A stretch of DNA of 6,951 nucleotides from JANMQK01 sp031370485 (GTDB lineage: Bacteria; Acidobacteriota; Polarisedimenticolia; Gp22-AA2). The stretch lies in contig JANMQK010000309.1 of NCBI GenBank assembly GCA_031370485.1, forward strand, positions 1 to 6,951, read 5' to 3'. Of the stretch, positions 4,870-6,951 are shown one piece after another; position 1 is the first letter of the stretch, and the number at the start of each line of letters is the position of its first letter. Below the pieces are notes generated by a model. It had not been told where the DNA came from. It did no database searches and saw nothing but the letters and a program-made list of their open reading frames with translations. The position numbers and the translations under genes were made by a program.

Positions 4870-6951
4870 TCAGGCCGGACGGATCCGGAAAGGGGCCGTG
4901 CCGCGGTCGCCGGGCGTCGCAGTCGGGTTGCCGGATCCGGGGGGCGGGACTTCCTGCACCGCCAGGACGTAGTCCCCCGCGGGCAGGCCTTCGATCGACA
5001 GGGGCACGTGCACGGTTCCCCCCGCGGCGGCGATGCCATCCTGGAGCGGCAGAATCCTGAGCGTCTCGTCGCCTCGGCGGATCACGACCTGCAGGGTTGA
5101 ACCTATGGGGGCGGCGTCGACCGGCATCCGGAATGCGCACAGCAGCGGCTCATCCGGGGGGAACGTCGTCCTGAGCGTCGGACCGGAGACGTAGTCGGTG
5201 ACCCCGCCGGCCGGAGCGCCGCCAGCCGCGGCACCACCGGCTACGGCGTCTCCGAACCTTTCGTCAGGCAGTTCGATCCACAGGCTCTTTTCGCGGAGGG
5301 AGTAGATCGAAAGTCCCAGAACGCGCCCGGCGACCTCGGTTTCCGGCGGCAGGGCGATCCGGGCGCCTCCCAGCAGGCCGCCGGTCGAGTCCTGCACGAC
5401 CGCGACGATCGACTGCGCCGCGGCAGGGATGAGCACCCGGTAGACGATGTCCAGCCCGGGCGGCTCGGACGATCCCGATGCCGCGGACGGCCCGGAGGCT
5501 TGCGGCAAGGCGACGCGCAGGGTGCGGGAGGTCTTCACGACCTCCCGTGAGGCCTCGTCCACGGCGACCAGGCTGACTTCGAGATGGGCCGTCGGCCGCC
5601 CGCCTTCCGGGAGGAAAAGCAGGCTGCCGGCGGGCACGTGGACGACCAGGTCGGTGATGCGCGACTTCGAGACCGCGGGGCCCGCCACAGCGCTCAGCTC
5701 GATCGGGATCTGCGTGTAAAGCTCGGGCAGCAGGTGCGCCGCCTGGACAATCCGCGCCCGGGCCTCGGCGGGCGGCAGGCGGGTGAAACCCTTGCGCCAG
5801 CGCACGGAGGCGCCCTTCTTGCAGCGTACCTGGACGGGATGGAACCGGCCGTCGGGGCTCCCCTCCGGCTTGAAGCCGAGGATGTAATACGACCGGCTGC
5901 TGGTCTCGAACTCGTAGAGCCCCTTGAGCGCATCGTTCGATGCGGAATAAAGCCCGCCGGTGCTCAACGCCACGGATTGCAGGGAGTTGGAGCGGCTGCG
6001 GGCGGAGCGCAGCTCGGCGGCGGTGCCCGCCTCGAGGCCCCGGGTCTGCAGGGTGTGGATCGTGACCCCGGCCGCGGCCGCGTCCTGCACCAGCGCCTGC
6101 AGGTCGGACGACATCGAGTAAGTGTCGCTCATGAGCGTGAGCTGCTGGTCGGGCTGCAACTGCGCGATCGGCTCGATGTAGTAGAGCGCCGAGTTCTCGG
6201 GGATGCCGTCCCCCATGAAGACGATCGACTTATAGCCCCGGATCTGTGCCATCGAATCGACCAGGGTGCGCAGCGCCTGGAGCACGGAACGCATCCGGGG
6301 CGCATCGTCAGCGGCATAGGAGAACGCCTCGAACTTCATCTTGTTCAGGGCGGACGCGACCTCGAACCCTTTTTGCGACTTCTGGATGATGTCGCTCCCG
6401 GTCAAGTTGACGCCGCCGGCGTCACCTCCCCCGCCGGGTCCTTGCCTGGAGCTGGCGCCCTGGATCAACGGGACATTGCCGGTGTTTGCCCGCGCGCGCG
6501 ACTGCGCCGTGCGGTCCGCCTCCTTCACGTCGGCGACCTCGAGGTTGAGGCTCTCGATCCGCCGGTTGATCTCCACGGCCAGGTCGCTGATCCGCCGTCC
6601 ATCGTGAAGGCTGAGGTCGATCGCAGCGCGCAGGGCGTCGCGGTCGGGCGTGAAGTCGTGCAGGATCCGCAGCCCGGTGTCGTACGCGGAAAGGCCGACG
6701 AGGTCGGATGGAGCCAGACCGGTCGACAGAAACTCGTCGGCCGCGCGGCGCGCCCGGGTCAGGCCCATCGGCGCGGAGGTGCCGTCCTCGAAGAAGAGCA
6801 TGAAACGGCGCGGCGGGCCCTCGGACGCCGGCCCGGGCCCCTCCGCGGTGACGACCCCCGGAATGCCGTCGGAAGGAGCGGTCAGGTCGCGGAACTCGAA
6901 CGAGTCGATCGGTGTCCTGCGCCCGTCGACGGTCAGGGTGAACTGGTCTGC
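4870..6951 (-). CDS. VWFA-related protein of the acidobacterial type (start beyond right edge)
   Basis: The last 693 residues of a minus-strand gene are visible; the frame is open to the right edge, so the ATG at 6801 is internal. Residue numbers count from the edge. Residues 1-20 (DQFTLTVDGRRTPIDSFEF) match the segment before the VWA domain in acidobacterial VWFA-related proteins (TIGR03436 type). The VWA core follows: RRFMLFFEDGTSAPMG (48-63), YKSIVFMGDGIPENS (240-254), a segment starting SLQSVALSTGGLY, then SRSYYILGF (352-360) and VRWRKGF. The MIDAS site reads DGTSA where the canonical form is DxSxS, so metal binding may be weak. A Gly-rich insertion lies near 168-182. Residues from about 400 to the end are beta-rich, with a Gly/Ala-rich linker near 570-583. 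The family is usually exported, but the N-terminus is not visible. It converges with the NHL gene. Function is unknown. Confidence 0.88.
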   Translation of the reverse strand, partial: ADQFTLTVDGRRTPIDSFEFRDLTAPSDGIPGVVTAEGPGPASEGPPRRFMLFFEDGTSAPMGLTRARRAADEFLSTGLAPSDLVGLSAYDTGLRILHDFTPDRDALRAAIDLSLHDGRRISDLAVEINRRIESLNLEVADVKEADRTAQSRARANTGNVPLIQGASSRQGPGGGGDAGGVNLTGSDIIQKSQKGFEVASALNKMKFEAFSYAADDAPRMRSVLQALRTLVDSMAQIRGYKSIVFMGDGIPENSALYYIEPIAQLQPDQQLTLMSDTYSMSSDLQALVQDAAAAGVTIHTLQTRGLEAGTAAELRSARSRSNSLQSVALSTGGLYSASNDALKGLYEFETSSRSYYILGFKPEGSPDGRFHPVQVRCKKGASVRWRKGFTRLPPAEARARIVQAAHLLPELYTQIPIELSAVAGPAVSKSRITDLVVHVPAGSLLFLPEGGRPTAHLEVSLVAVDEASREVVKTSRTLRVALPQASGPSAASGSSEPPGLDIVYRVLIPAAAQSIVAVVQDSTGGLLGGARIALPPETEVAGRVLGLSIYSLREKSLWIELPDERFGDAVAGGAAAGGAPAGGVTDYVSGPTLRTTFPPDEPLLCAFRMPVDAAPIGSTLQVVIRRGDETLRILPLQDGIAAAGGTVHVPLSIEGLPAGDYVLAVQEVPPPGSGNPTATPGDRGTAPFRIRPA

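Noticed and set aside
4853..5140. Open frames on both strands around 4750-5140, overlapping the 3' end of the VWFA-related gene
   Set aside because: They are Arg/Pro-rich, have no recognisable motif or ribosome binding site, and overlap a well-supported coding frame.

Overview
The window is high-GC bacterial DNA that most resembles Acidobacteriota or a related soil or sediment phylum. Three things point there: a VWFA-related protein of the type first described in Acidobacteria, a secreted NHL-repeat protein ending in a Cys-rich, FN3-like module, and sigma70-like promoters separated by very GC-rich spacers. This placement is inferred from gene content; no rRNA or other marker gene is present. 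The window reads as chromosome. I see no transposase, phage gene, CRISPR array, tRNA or rRNA.

Left block (1-1276, minus strand): an apparent envelope/stress group. A promoter with consensus-like boxes (1248-1276) reads leftward into a two-BON-domain lipoprotein (652-1188). That gene is followed 20 bp later by a CsbD-like small protein (446-631). After a further 104 bp comes the start of an M48-type metalloprotease lipoprotein, cut by the left edge (1-341).

Middle block (1277-2032): 756 bp with no intact gene. It holds inverted repeats next to the BON promoter and, at 1600-1827 on the plus strand, what looks like a decayed, internally deleted copy of a D-Ala-D-Ala-ligase-like ATP-grasp gene. 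A putative promoter (1852-1881) and a GC-rich leader with a hairpin lead into the next gene.

Right block: a plus-strand gene (2033-4657) encodes an 874-residue secreted protein. It has one degenerate and eleven clear NHL repeats, which would suit two six-bladed propellers, then a short proline linker and a C-terminal module with six cysteines. One blade carries a Cys-rich insertion, and two blades share the same 14-residue loop. A 212-bp gap with a small hairpin separates it from a convergent minus-strand gene (4870-6951, start beyond the right edge) for a VWFA-related protein. The NHL and VWFA-related proteins are probably both exported, but the sequence does not show that they work together. 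I found no convincing new system here. The most useful leads are the ATP-grasp remnant and the unusual insertions in the NHL protein.
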